In this document: positions 56,912 to 64,000 of the stretch, piece after piece
Numbering within the stretch: the stretch's first letter is position 1
How the letters are laid out: each line of letters opens with the position of its first letter
Assembly (NCBI RefSeq): GCF_002295065.1
Contig: NZ_NSGG01000018.1
Coordinates: 1-64,000 of the forward strand
DNA: 64,000 nucleotides
Direction of reading: 5' to 3'
Origin: Mesorhizobium sp. WSM3859
GTDB taxonomy: Bacteria; Pseudomonadota; Alphaproteobacteria; Rhizobiales; Rhizobiaceae
Program-made: the position numbers and the translations under genes
The notes under the pieces: model-generated
The model's database searches: none
Told to the model about the DNA's origin: nothing
Seen by the model: the letters and a program-made list of their open reading frames with translations, nothing else

Positions 56912-58156
56912 TCAGTTCAAAAGTCCATCCATGGAAACAGAAGGCTTGCGGCCGGCGATCAGATCGGCGGTGATGCGGGCCGAGCCGTGCGACATGGTCC
57001 AGCCGATATGGCCGTGCCCGGTGTTGAGGTAGAGATTGCCGAGGCGCCGCCGGCCGAACTCGGGCAGGTTGTTCGGCGTCATCGGACGCAGGCCTGCCCA
57101 CATCTCGGCGCGGTCGTAATCGGCGCCTTCCGGATAGAGCTCCTCGGTCACGCCCTTCATGAAGGCGAAATCGGTCGGCTTGTGGCTGGTGTCGTAGCCG
57201 GCGAATTCCGCGGTAGCGGTGACGCGCAGCCGGTCGCCGAAGCGCGAGACGGCGACCAGATTGTGTTCGTCGATCGCGGCGATGGTCGGCGGCGCCGGCC
57301 GGTTGCCGATCGGAATGGTCAGCGAATAGCCCTTGATCGGATAGATCGGCAGGCTGAGCCCGATCGTCTTCGCGATCAGCGGGCTGTAGGAGCCGAGCGC
57401 CAGCACATAGGCGTCGCCCTTGACCGCCCCCTTGTCCGTCATCACCTGCGCGACGCTGTCGCCAGATGTCTCGATGCCGGTGATGGTGGTGCCGGTGCGG
57501 ATCTCGCCGCCGCGCTCGACCACCTTGGCGGCAAGCGCCCGGGTGAATTTCGCGGGGTCGCCGGTCTCGTCGGTCGGGCAATGGATGCCGCCGGCGATCT
57601 TTTCCTTGGCCGCGGCCAACGACGGGTCGAGCGCGACGATGGCGTCGCGGTCGAGCACCTTGATCAGCTGGCCGTCGGATTCGAGCAGCCGCATATGCTC
57701 GACGCCTTTGTCGAGCGCCTGCTGGCTGCGATAGAAATAGAGGATGCCGCGATCGTTGCGGTCATAGTCGATGGCCTCGTCTGCAACGACCTCCTGCAGC
57801 ACCGATTGCGAATAGACGGCGAGGCGATGCTTGAGCAGCGTGTTGCGCCTCGCCTTGTCGGCCGTGCATTCCATCAGGAACAGCCAGGACCAGCTGTAGA
57901 GCCGGGGATCGGCCGAAAGCTTGAAGCGCAGCGCCTGATCCTTCAGCACCAGCGACTTCAACAGGATCATCGGCGCCCTGGGCGACGACCAGACGAAGGA
58001 ATGCCCCGGCGCGATCATGCCGGCATTGCCCCAGCTGGTCTCGGCGGCGACCTGTTGCCGGCGCTCGAGGATGACCACCTCGTGCCTGTCCTTCTGCAGT
58101 TGGTAAGCGGTGGTGACGCCGACCACGCCGCCACCCAACACGATCACGCGCATCAC
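56912..58156 (-). CDS. dadA: D-amino-acid dehydrogenase (DadA-like)
   Basis: 414-aa FAD enzyme of the DAO family that oxidises D-amino acids to keto acids and feeds electrons to the respiratory chain. FAD motif VIVLGGGVVGVTTAYQL at the N-terminus; ETSWGNAGMIAPGHSFVWSS is characteristic of DadA; C-terminal NTGHGHIGWTMSHGSARI closes the flavin site. Start at 58156 (MMRVIVL, or 58153). The next gene on this strand, 56 bp on, is the racemase-family protein, suggesting a joint D-amino-acid or unusual-acid pathway. Other DAO-family activities are possible. Confidence 0.88.
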   Translation of the reverse strand: MMRVIVLGGGVVGVTTAYQLQKDRHEVVILERRQQVAAETSWGNAGMIAPGHSFVWSSPRAPMILLKSLVLKDQALRFKLSADPRLYSWSWLFLMECTADKARRNTLLKHRLAVYSQSVLQEVVADEAIDYDRNDRGILYFYRSQQALDKGVEHMRLLESDGQLIKVLDRDAIVALDPSLAAAKEKIAGGIHCPTDETGDPAKFTRALAAKVVERGGEIRTGTTITGIETSGDSVAQVMTDKGAVKGDAYVLALGSYSPLIAKTIGLSLPIYPIKGYSLTIPIGNRPAPPTIAAIDEHNLVAVSRFGDRLRVTATAEFAGYDTSHKPTDFAFMKGVTEELYPEGADYDRAEMWAGLRPMTPNNLPEFGRRRLGNLYLNTGHGHIGWTMSHGSARITADLIAGRKPSVSMDGLLN

Positions 58157-58241
58157 GCCTCCGGAGATCGCAAAGTGAGAGGCAGTTTAGAGTGTAAGCT
58201 GCGGTCTGCAATGGCACACATTGCGAGATGTCGGCGGGACA

Positions 58242-58400
58242 GCGCCCCTCTCTGGCCTGCCGGCCATCTCCCCCACGAGGGGGGAGATCAGATGTCACGC
58301 CGGCTTTCGCCAATCGCCAACATCGCAGAGATGCGCGGGACGCTGGAACTGTCAATCTCCCCCCTTGTGGGGGAGATGTCCGGCAGGACAGAGAGGGGCG
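58242..58400. repeat. Family A composite repeat (inverted pair with spacer)
   Basis: Left unit GCCCCTCTCTGGCCTGCCGG, hairpin CTCCCCC/GGGGGGAG; spacer with GGCTTTCGCCAATCGCCAAC; right unit CTCCCCCCTTGTGGGGGAG, TGTCCGGCAGGACAGAGAGG and the tail GCGCGAAGGATC. Between dadA start and the gamma-lyase stop. Confidence 0.87.
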
Positions 58401-58442
58401 CGAAGGATCACCACGCTGACGGGTACGGGTATCGACGAGTTC

Positions 58443-59612
58443 TCACCCCCCCAGCGCCTGCTCCAGATCCGCGATCAGATCATCGCCATCCTCGATGCCG
58501 CAGGACAGCCGCACCAGCGAATCGGTGATGCCGATGGCGCCGCGCTTCTCTGCCGGGATCGAGCCGTGCGTCATCAGCGCCGGGTGCTCGATCAGGCTTT
58601 CGACGCCGCCCAGGCTTTCGGCCAGCGTGAAGAGCTGGGTTCGCTCGAGGAAGCGTTTCGTCCCCGCCAGGTCGCGGTCGAGGTCGACCGAGATCATCCC
58701 GCCGAAGGCATGCATTTGCTGGACGGCGATGGAATGCTGTGGGTGGCTGGCGAGGCCGGGGTAGATCACCCGGCGGACATCTTTTCGCGTTTCCAGCCAT
58801 TGCGCTATTTTCAGGCCGTTCGCGGAATGGCGCTCCATCCTCAGCGCCAGGGTCTTGATGCCGCGGAGCGCCAAAAAACTGTCGAAGGGACCGGAGATGG
58901 CGCCGATGGCGTTCTGCAGGAATTTCAGCTGGTCGGCGAGATCCTTGTTGTCGCCGACCACCGCCACGCCGCCAACCATGTCGGAATGGCCATTGAGATA
59001 TTTCGTCGTCGAATGGACGACGATGTCGATGCCGAGCTCCAGCGGGCGCTGGATATAGGGGCTGCAAAAAGTATTGTCGGCGACGGTAAGCAGACCCTTA
59101 CGCTTTGCAAGCGCCGCGAGAGCTTCGAGATCGACGATGCGCAGGAGCGGATTCGTCGGCGTCTCGACCCAAAGCAGTTTTGTTTCCGGCCGGATCGCGG
59201 CCTCGACCGCCGCAAGGTCGGTGAAGTCGGCGAAACTGACCTGCAGCCCGGCCGAACGCTTGCGCACCCGCTCCATCAAGCGGAACGAGCCGCCATAGAT
59301 GTCGTCGGTGGCAACGATATGGGCGCCGGAATCGAGCAGCTCGAGCACCGTCGAGATCGCCGCGAGGCCGGAGGCAAAGGCGAAAGCCCTGGTGCCGCTT
59401 TCAAGGTCGGCGACCGCGCGTTCGAAGGCAAAGCGCGTCGGGTTCTGGCTGCGCGCGTACTCAAAACCCTTGTGCACGCCGGGCGACTGCTGGCCATAGG
59501 TGGAGGTGGCGTAGATCGGCACCATCACCGCGCCGGTCAGCGGGTCATGGCTCTGGCCGCCATGGATGGTGCGGGTGGAAAAGGCCAGGCGGTTCTTGCC
59601 GTTTGACGTCAT
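58443..59612 (-). CDS. Cystathionine gamma-lyase/synthase-type PLP enzyme
   Basis: 389-aa Cys/Met-metabolism PLP enzyme. The PLP Lys204 lies in STTKYLNGHSD, with YARSQNPTRFAFE and SGLAAISTVLELL for cofactor binding. Synthase and lyase cannot be told apart by eye. Because its ATG overlaps the stop of a cystathionine beta-synthase gene (ATGA, 59609-59612), the lyase role in reverse transsulfuration (homocysteine to cysteine) is the better guess. Confidence 0.9.
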   Translation of the reverse strand: MTSNGKNRLAFSTRTIHGGQSHDPLTGAVMVPIYATSTYGQQSPGVHKGFEYARSQNPTRFAFERAVADLESGTRAFAFASGLAAISTVLELLDSGAHIVATDDIYGGSFRLMERVRKRSAGLQVSFADFTDLAAVEAAIRPETKLLWVETPTNPLLRIVDLEALAALAKRKGLLTVADNTFCSPYIQRPLELGIDIVVHSTTKYLNGHSDMVGGVAVVGDNKDLADQLKFLQNAIGAISGPFDSFLALRGIKTLALRMERHSANGLKIAQWLETRKDVRRVIYPGLASHPQHSIAVQQMHAFGGMISVDLDRDLAGTKRFLERTQLFTLAESLGGVESLIEHPALMTHGSIPAEKRGAIGITDSLVRLSCGIEDGDDLIADLEQALGG

Positions 59613-61045
59613 TTTGCGCGGCGCCTCAGATGGTTGATCAGGTCGATACGGGTTATCAGGCCGATGAACTCCTCGCCATCGAAGACGATGGCGACCTCGT
59701 TGCGGTCGAAGACCGGCAGCAGCGCATCCAGCGTCTGATTGGCCTGCAGCGTGTGCAGGTTCGAGGTCATGGCGGAGCGCACCGGGCCGTTGAAGCGGTC
59801 CCAGCGGCCGTCATAGGGGCCGTCGACCTTAGCCAGGATATCGCTCTCGTCGACGATGCCGATCAGCTTGCCGCCGTCCAGCACCGGCAGCTGCGAGACG
59901 TCGGAACGGCGCATGCGGCCATAGGCATTGAGCAGGCTCTCGTCCGGGCCGACAGTGACGATGTCGCCGGTGCGCGGCGAGCGCATGACGAGGTCACGCA
60001 GGTCGCCATGCTGTTCCTGGTCGGCTAGGCCCTGCTCGGCCAGCCAGATATCGTCGAACACCTTCGACAGATATTTGTTGCCGCTGTCGCAGACGAAGGT
60101 GACGACGCGCTTCGGCACCGTCTGCTCGCGGCAATAGCGCAACGCCGCCGACAACAGCGTGCCCGACGACGAGCCGGCCAGAATGCCTTCGCGCGACAAG
60201 AGATCGCGCACCGCCAGCATGCTCTGCTTGTCGGGGATGGAGTAGGCCTTCTTGACCAGCGAGAGATCGGCATTGGGCGGCACGAAATCCTCGCCGATGC
60301 CTTCGACCGTCCAGCTGCCGGCCTCCTCCATCTTGCCGGTCTTGATCAGCGGCGCCAACACCGAGCCGACCGGATCGGCGAGCACCATCTCGGTCTTCGG
60401 CGAATGTTTCGCAAAGTAGCGGCCGAGCCCGGTGAGCGTGCCGCCGGAGCCGACGCCGACCACCACCGCGTCGACGTCGCCCTTGAGCTGCCAAAAGATT
60501 TCCGGCCCGGTGGTCGTCTCATGCGCCAGCGGATTGGCCGGGTTGGCGAACTGGTTGGCGTAGAAGGCGCCGGGCAGCTCGGCGGCAATCTTCTCGGCCA
60601 TGTCCTGGTAGTATTCGGGATGGCCCTTGCCGACGTCGGAGCGGGTCATGCGCACCTCGGCGCCCAAAGCGCGCAGATGCTGGATCTTCTCGCGCGACAT
60701 CTTGTCGGGCACGACCAGGATGATGCGGTAGCCTTTTGGGATGCCGACCTGGGCAAGGCCGAGGCCGGTGTTGCCGGCGGTGGCCTCGACGATGGTGCCG
60801 CCGCGCTTCAGCGCGCCGGATTTCTCGGCCGCCGCGATCATCGACAGGGCGATGCGGTCCTTGATCGAACCGCCGGGATTCTGGCTTTCGAGCTTGATGA
60901 ACAGACGGCATTTGCCGGTGTCGAATTTTGTCAGCTCGACGATCGGCGTCTGGCCGATCAGGTCGAGCACCGAAGCGTAAGGCGGACGCAAACGGGACAG
61001 ATTGATGTCCGCGCCGCCGGGCGCCGGTTGTCTCTGCTCGCTCAT
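59609..61045 (-). CDS. Cystathionine beta-synthase with two CBS domains
   Basis: 478-aa enzyme condensing serine and homocysteine to cystathionine. PLP part: residues 20-335 with Lys62 in NPGGSIKDRIAL, substrate loop ATAGNTGLGL and phosphate loop GSGGTLTGLG. The C-terminal 130 residues form a pair of CBS domains (VTVGPDESLLNAYGRMRRSD, IGIVDESDILAK, then VFDRNEVAIVFDG and GLITRIDLINHL) likely to sense an adenine nucleotide or SAM. No heme-binding N-terminus is present. First gene of the two-gene transsulfuration operon. Confidence 0.92.
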   Translation of the reverse strand: MSEQRQPAPGGADINLSRLRPPYASVLDLIGQTPIVELTKFDTGKCRLFIKLESQNPGGSIKDRIALSMIAAAEKSGALKRGGTIVEATAGNTGLGLAQVGIPKGYRIILVVPDKMSREKIQHLRALGAEVRMTRSDVGKGHPEYYQDMAEKIAAELPGAFYANQFANPANPLAHETTTGPEIFWQLKGDVDAVVVGVGSGGTLTGLGRYFAKHSPKTEMVLADPVGSVLAPLIKTGKMEEAGSWTVEGIGEDFVPPNADLSLVKKAYSIPDKQSMLAVRDLLSREGILAGSSSGTLLSAALRYCREQTVPKRVVTFVCDSGNKYLSKVFDDIWLAEQGLADQEQHGDLRDLVMRSPRTGDIVTVGPDESLLNAYGRMRRSDVSQLPVLDGGKLIGIVDESDILAKVDGPYDGRWDRFNGPVRSAMTSNLHTLQANQTLDALLPVFDRNEVAIVFDGEEFIGLITRIDLINHLRRRAK

Positions 61046-61214
61046 CTGAGATGCTCCATGGAAGCAGTGTTGGCAATCTCGCGCATCGGGCCGCCGAAAG
61101 CCATTGCGGTTTCACGGATCGCTCGCCCTGTCTTTTCCAGCCCTTTTCATCCTGAAAGAAGATAGATCGTGCCAATCCGGCGGCGAGTCGGGGAATGGAA
61201 TTTCGCAGGCGGCG

Positions 61215-61491
61215 CCAAATCTCCGCCCTCGAGGGGGGAGATGTCGCCGAAGGCGACAGAGGGGGTCGCCGCGCGTGAAGCGCCAACCTCCTATCGGGCA
61301 GGTGGGCCGAGCCCGGTCGAACCGACCCCCCTCTGCCTGCCGGCCATCTCCCCCTCAAGGGGGGAGACTAGGCTCTCGGCCGCTTTCGCCAATCATCGAC
61401 GTTGCAGGCGAGGTGCCGTCGGCGGAGCTGCTGATCTCCCCCCTTGCGGGGGAGATGGCCGGCAGGCCAGAGGGGGGTGCTGTCCCGCCAG
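61215..61491. repeat. Three family A units in one gap
   Basis: Unit at 61215-61268 (CTCCGCCCTCGAGGGGGGAG, TGTCGCCGAAGGCGACAGAG, a variant with a CGCC..GGCG stem), inverted unit at 61324-61375, spacer GCTTTCGCCAATCATCGACG with TTGCAGGCG, and a right unit at 61432-61480. It occupies most of the 480-bp gap upstream of the CBS gene; no gene is seen there. Confidence 0.8.
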
Positions 61492-61526
61492 CGTTTCAGG
61501 AAATCTCGCACAACGACAAAATCGCG

Positions 61527-62867
61527 CTACCCCAGCAGCTGCTTGCCGAGCTTCGCGCATTGCACCCGGATATCCGGAATGGCGTCGATCTCGAAAAAAG
61601 TGCCGCGCGTCAGCGGCCCGACGGCGAGCAGCTTCGACGATACCGTGCCGTCGGCCGCGATCAGTTCGCATTTCGCGGTAACGTCGAGGCCGAGGCGCAG
61701 CGGATCGGGCCGCGCCACGCCGCGCTCGATAAGCGAGCGCACGACGCCGTTCGACGTCCTCGAAATGTCGCGGGCGATGCCCATGCAGTCATAGAGCCGG
61801 GCGACCTCCAGGGTCTCGATGTCCTGTGTGCCGCGCGGCTGGATTTTCACGGTGAAGCTGCCGTTCGCCTCGACATTCACGACCCTGCCGGCGACCAGGC
61901 GGATGCGGCCCGACCCGACCGCCTCGGTGACGCGCGCGTAGACTTCCGGCGCCATGCGGTGGCGGTGGATGTCCCACCAGGCCTTGGTATGCTCGACGAA
62001 GCGGCGCTTGGCCGAGGACGGCCAGTTCTGCCAGATCGTCTGGTTGAACGGCCGCAACCCGTCGACCACGTCGCGCCAGTCGCCGCCGGCCTTCTGGGTC
62101 TCGCGGATCAGGTTGCGGAACCAGCCGACGAAATAGGAAAGCTCCGTGCCGAGCGGGATGTCGGCGATGTCGAGCTTGATCGGATTGCCCTTGCGGTGCG
62201 GCGACGGCAGCAGGCCGCGCCGCGACACCGCAATGATCGGCCCGCGATGGCCGCGCTGCTCCAGCGACAGGAAGGCGTCGACCATGCTGAGGCCGGTGCC
62301 GAGCAGCAGGACCGGAGCGTCAGGATCGAGCGCGGTGTCGGCCTCCGTGCCCATGCGGATGGCGTGGCCCTGGAAGGCGCCGGGCTGCTCGTCGTGGCCG
62401 GTGGCAAGCACGGCCAGATGCCCAACGACGCTGGTGCCGTTGGCGAGCACCACTTCGACGCCAGCCGGCGTCGGCGAGATCGACAGGCTCTCCTCGGCAA
62501 TCAGCCGCAACCGGCCGGTCTCGCGCTCACGTTCCACTAGATCGTCGAGCAGTTCCCTCAGGTAGCGCGCATAGAGGCTGCGCGGCGCATAGAAAGGCCC
62601 CTGGTCGGGTTTGGCGAAGCCGCGCTCCAGCACCCAGCGCGCGAAATGGGTGGGGTCGTCGGCATAGGCGCTCATCCCGGAGGCTTTGACGTTGAGCACA
62701 TGCGCGGACAGCAAAGTGGAATAAGCCATGCCCTGGCCGAAATGCGGACGCTTCTCGATCAGCGTGACGCGCAGATCGGAGTTTGATGACATCAGCAAAT
62801 GCGCTGCCAGCACAACGCCGCTGGCGCCGCCGCCGACAATGATGATGGAGTTGCCGCGTCCAACCAT
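61527..62867 (-). CDS. FAD/NAD(P)-binding protein (HI0933/PF13454-like)
   Basis: 446-aa flavoprotein. N-terminal FAD motif IIIVGGGASGVVLAAHLL, followed by GQGMAYSTLLSAHVLNVKAS (typical of the FAD-NAD(P)-binding group), VLATGHDEQPGAF and the second dinucleotide site LLLGTGLSMVDAFLSL. The C-terminus keeps IDAIPDIRVQCAKLGKQLL. It is related to hydroxyacylglutathione- and lysine-N-oxygenase-like flavoproteins only in general; substrate and pathway are unknown. Single gene. Confidence 0.85.
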   Translation of the reverse strand: MVGRGNSIIIVGGGASGVVLAAHLLMSSNSDLRVTLIEKRPHFGQGMAYSTLLSAHVLNVKASGMSAYADDPTHFARWVLERGFAKPDQGPFYAPRSLYARYLRELLDDLVERERETGRLRLIAEESLSISPTPAGVEVVLANGTSVVGHLAVLATGHDEQPGAFQGHAIRMGTEADTALDPDAPVLLLGTGLSMVDAFLSLEQRGHRGPIIAVSRRGLLPSPHRKGNPIKLDIADIPLGTELSYFVGWFRNLIRETQKAGGDWRDVVDGLRPFNQTIWQNWPSSAKRRFVEHTKAWWDIHRHRMAPEVYARVTEAVGSGRIRLVAGRVVNVEANGSFTVKIQPRGTQDIETLEVARLYDCMGIARDISRTSNGVVRSLIERGVARPDPLRLGLDVTAKCELIAADGTVSSKLLAVGPLTRGTFFEIDAIPDIRVQCAKLGKQLLG

Positions 62868-63507
62868 GGTTGCGAGCCGGTTTTGTCGAGCGATCAGCGT
62901 GCGGGGAGCGCCGCGGGTGGGCTCGTCCGCAGGCCACGAACGATCGCCGGAACGGTTTTCAGAAGGTCGCGCATCGTTCTCTCACTCCCAATGTTGATAA
63001 GATTACTATACTAAGCGAGGCAGGCACGAAACCCGCTTTCCAATTCGCCTGCAATTTGAAGCATGGGTTTGCCCGGATGGGTCAACCGGAGAATTTTCGT
63101 TCGCAGGACCCATCACCCTTGGCGAGTGGCTACGCAATCCCTTCCGGTCGTCATTCCAGGGCGGAGTAAGGAGCGAAGCGACGCGCGCAGACCCTGGAAT
63201 CCATGCCGTGACATCGAGGCGACGCCACGGTGCAAGCTATCTGCTGTTGTGCCCGGTCTTTATTCTGCACCGTGCTACCTATCATGAATGTAACGGCATG
63301 GATCCTAGGGTCTCCGCTTCGCTTCGCCCTAAGGCGAGGCGCACCAAACCCTCCCCGCGACCGTTCCTTTGCGCGCATTCCGCCGGTACCCGGCGACACT
63401 TTTCCAATAAAGCCCGCTTCGTTGGAAGGATTTAACTCTACAAACATGATAGAATTAGCGGACGATAGAAAGGCAATCCGGTTTTCAGGGGTTTATGGAG
63501 CCTTTCA
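62868..63507. other. Long intergenic region upstream of tauA-like gene
   Basis: About 640 bp without a gene. A family D repeat fills about 63150-63330. The flanking parts (62990-63070 and 63420-63500) are more AT-rich and probably hold the promoters of the flavoprotein gene and the transporter gene; no site is sure. Confidence 0.55.
63150..63330. repeat. Family D composite palindromic repeat, copy 3
   Basis: Left arm CATTCCAGGGCGGAGTAAGG through GACCCTGGAATCCATGCCGT; core with ACGGTGCAAG and TTCTGCACCGTG; right arm ATGTAACGGCATGGATCCTA. The centre is longer than in the copy at 38.4 kb, with an inserted stretch between the core halves. Confidence 0.8.
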
Positions 63508-64000
63508 ATGTCAATCCTTTCACGACGCATTCTGTTGCTTTCGTCGGCCGCCGCTCTTGCCGGCACCGCCCTGCTCGGTCCGGCCAGCGCCGAGGACCTC
63601 AAGATCACCATCGGCTACCAGACGGTGGTCGAGCCATCGAAAGTGCCGCAGGCCGACGGCGTCTATGAGAAGGCCACCAAGGCGGCGATCGACTGGCGCA
63701 AGTTCGATTCCGGCGCCGACGTCATCGCGGCGATCGCTTCCGGATCGGTCGACATCGGCTATGTCGGCTCGAGCCCGCTGGCCGCGGCCGCCAGCCGCGA
63801 ATTGCCGATCCAGACCATCTTCGTCGTCGGCCTGATCGGTCCCTCGGAAGCGCTGGTCGCCCGCAACGGGTCCGGCATCGAGAAGGTCGCCGACCTTGCC
63901 GGCAAGAAGGTCGCGGTGCCGTTCGTCTCGACCACGCATTACAGCCTGCTCGCGGCGCTGAAGCATGAAGGCGTCGATCCGAAGTCGGTGCAGATCCTCA
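63508..64000 (+). CDS. tauA: Taurine-type ABC transporter substrate-binding protein (TauA-like), partial
   Basis: First 164 residues of a periplasmic binding protein; the gene runs past the window end. Signal peptide: residues 1-28 with the SRRILLLSSAAALAGTALL hydrophobic part and ASA cleavage site. The mature part ITIGYQTVVEPSKVPQADGV, DVIAAIASGSVDIGYVGSSP and VADLAGKKVAVPFVSTTHYS matches TauA of the taurine ABC transporter. GGAG lies 7 bases upstream of the ATG. tauBC genes would be expected just outside the window. Taurine is a sulfur or carbon source; other sulfonates are possible. Confidence 0.88.
   Translation, partial: MSILSRRILLLSSAAALAGTALLGPASAEDLKITIGYQTVVEPSKVPQADGVYEKATKAAIDWRKFDSGADVIAAIASGSVDIGYVGSSPLAAAASRELPIQTIFVVGLIGPSEALVARNGSGIEKVADLAGKKVAVPFVSTTHYSLLAALKHEGVDPKSVQIL

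Overview
The window looks like chromosomal DNA of an alphaproteobacterium of the order Hyphomicrobiales, most likely Mesorhizobium or a close relative. This is inferred from the high GC content, the gene families (PhoX, a LigD/Ku end-joining set, HrcA next to RNase PH, an ECF42-type sigma factor with a DGPF/YCII partner) and the very dense rhizobial-style palindromic intergenic repeats. No rRNA, CRISPR array, transposase, integrase or phage gene is visible. There is one tRNA, tRNA-Leu(CAG). A single base extra in a coding frame is inferred at two places (about 9027 and 16257).

Layout. 1-3.9 kb: a minus-strand CecR-like regulator, HlyD, ABC ATPase and ABC-2 permease operon under a perfect 26-bp palindrome. 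4-9 kb: CYTH and CHAD genes, a membrane class III cyclase, an XRE regulator divergent from a secreted beta-propeller, and a frameshifted small XRE gene. 9.2-18 kb: PAP2 phosphatase with an SMR-like protein, the Tat-exported phosphatase PhoX behind a likely Pho box, a DUF2156 protein, a second ABC exporter and a phospholipase D-like protein. 18.7-22.5 kb: exported MsrA, an MKPA-repeat protein, a DUF1223 thioredoxin-like protein, and an ArsR regulator divergent from a NIPSNAP/monooxygenase pair with matching operators. 22.7-26.7 kb: a DUF892-Ku-LigD DNA end-joining operon. 27-33 kb: small ORFs, a DCC protein, YCII plus an ECF42-like sigma factor, CysK, LysE and a sorbosone-dehydrogenase-like protein.

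33.4-50.8 kb is mostly core metabolism and information genes: hrcA, rph, a VOC protein, rdgB, hemW, a COG4551 phosphatase, rsmI, yraN, uppP, a GST, queG, an NAD-dependent epimerase-like gene, mepA, a two-gene low-GC cassette with a PD-(D/E)XK-like nuclease, glk, an ABC exporter fused to its ATPase, dapB and gpmA. 51-56 kb is more accessory: tRNA-Leu, an orphan Flp pilin, a DUF1778/GNAT toxin-antitoxin pair, a cNMP-binding/thioredoxin-reductase-like fusion coupled to a UBP-type zinc finger protein, and an outer-membrane beta-barrel. 56-64 kb holds an Asp/Glu racemase-family gene, a D-amino-acid dehydrogenase, a cystathionine beta-synthase/gamma-lyase operon, a flavoprotein and the start of a taurine-type substrate-binding protein.

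The most unusual elements are (i) the cNMP-TrxR-like fusion lacking every canonical redox CxxC, paired with a ZnF-UBP protein although no ubiquitin gene is visible; (ii) the low-GC nuclease cassette between mepA and glk; (iii) the ArsR divergon with two matching operators, one of them covering the regulator start codon; (iv) a modular family of composite inverted repeats with a conserved spacer motif that fills most larger gaps.
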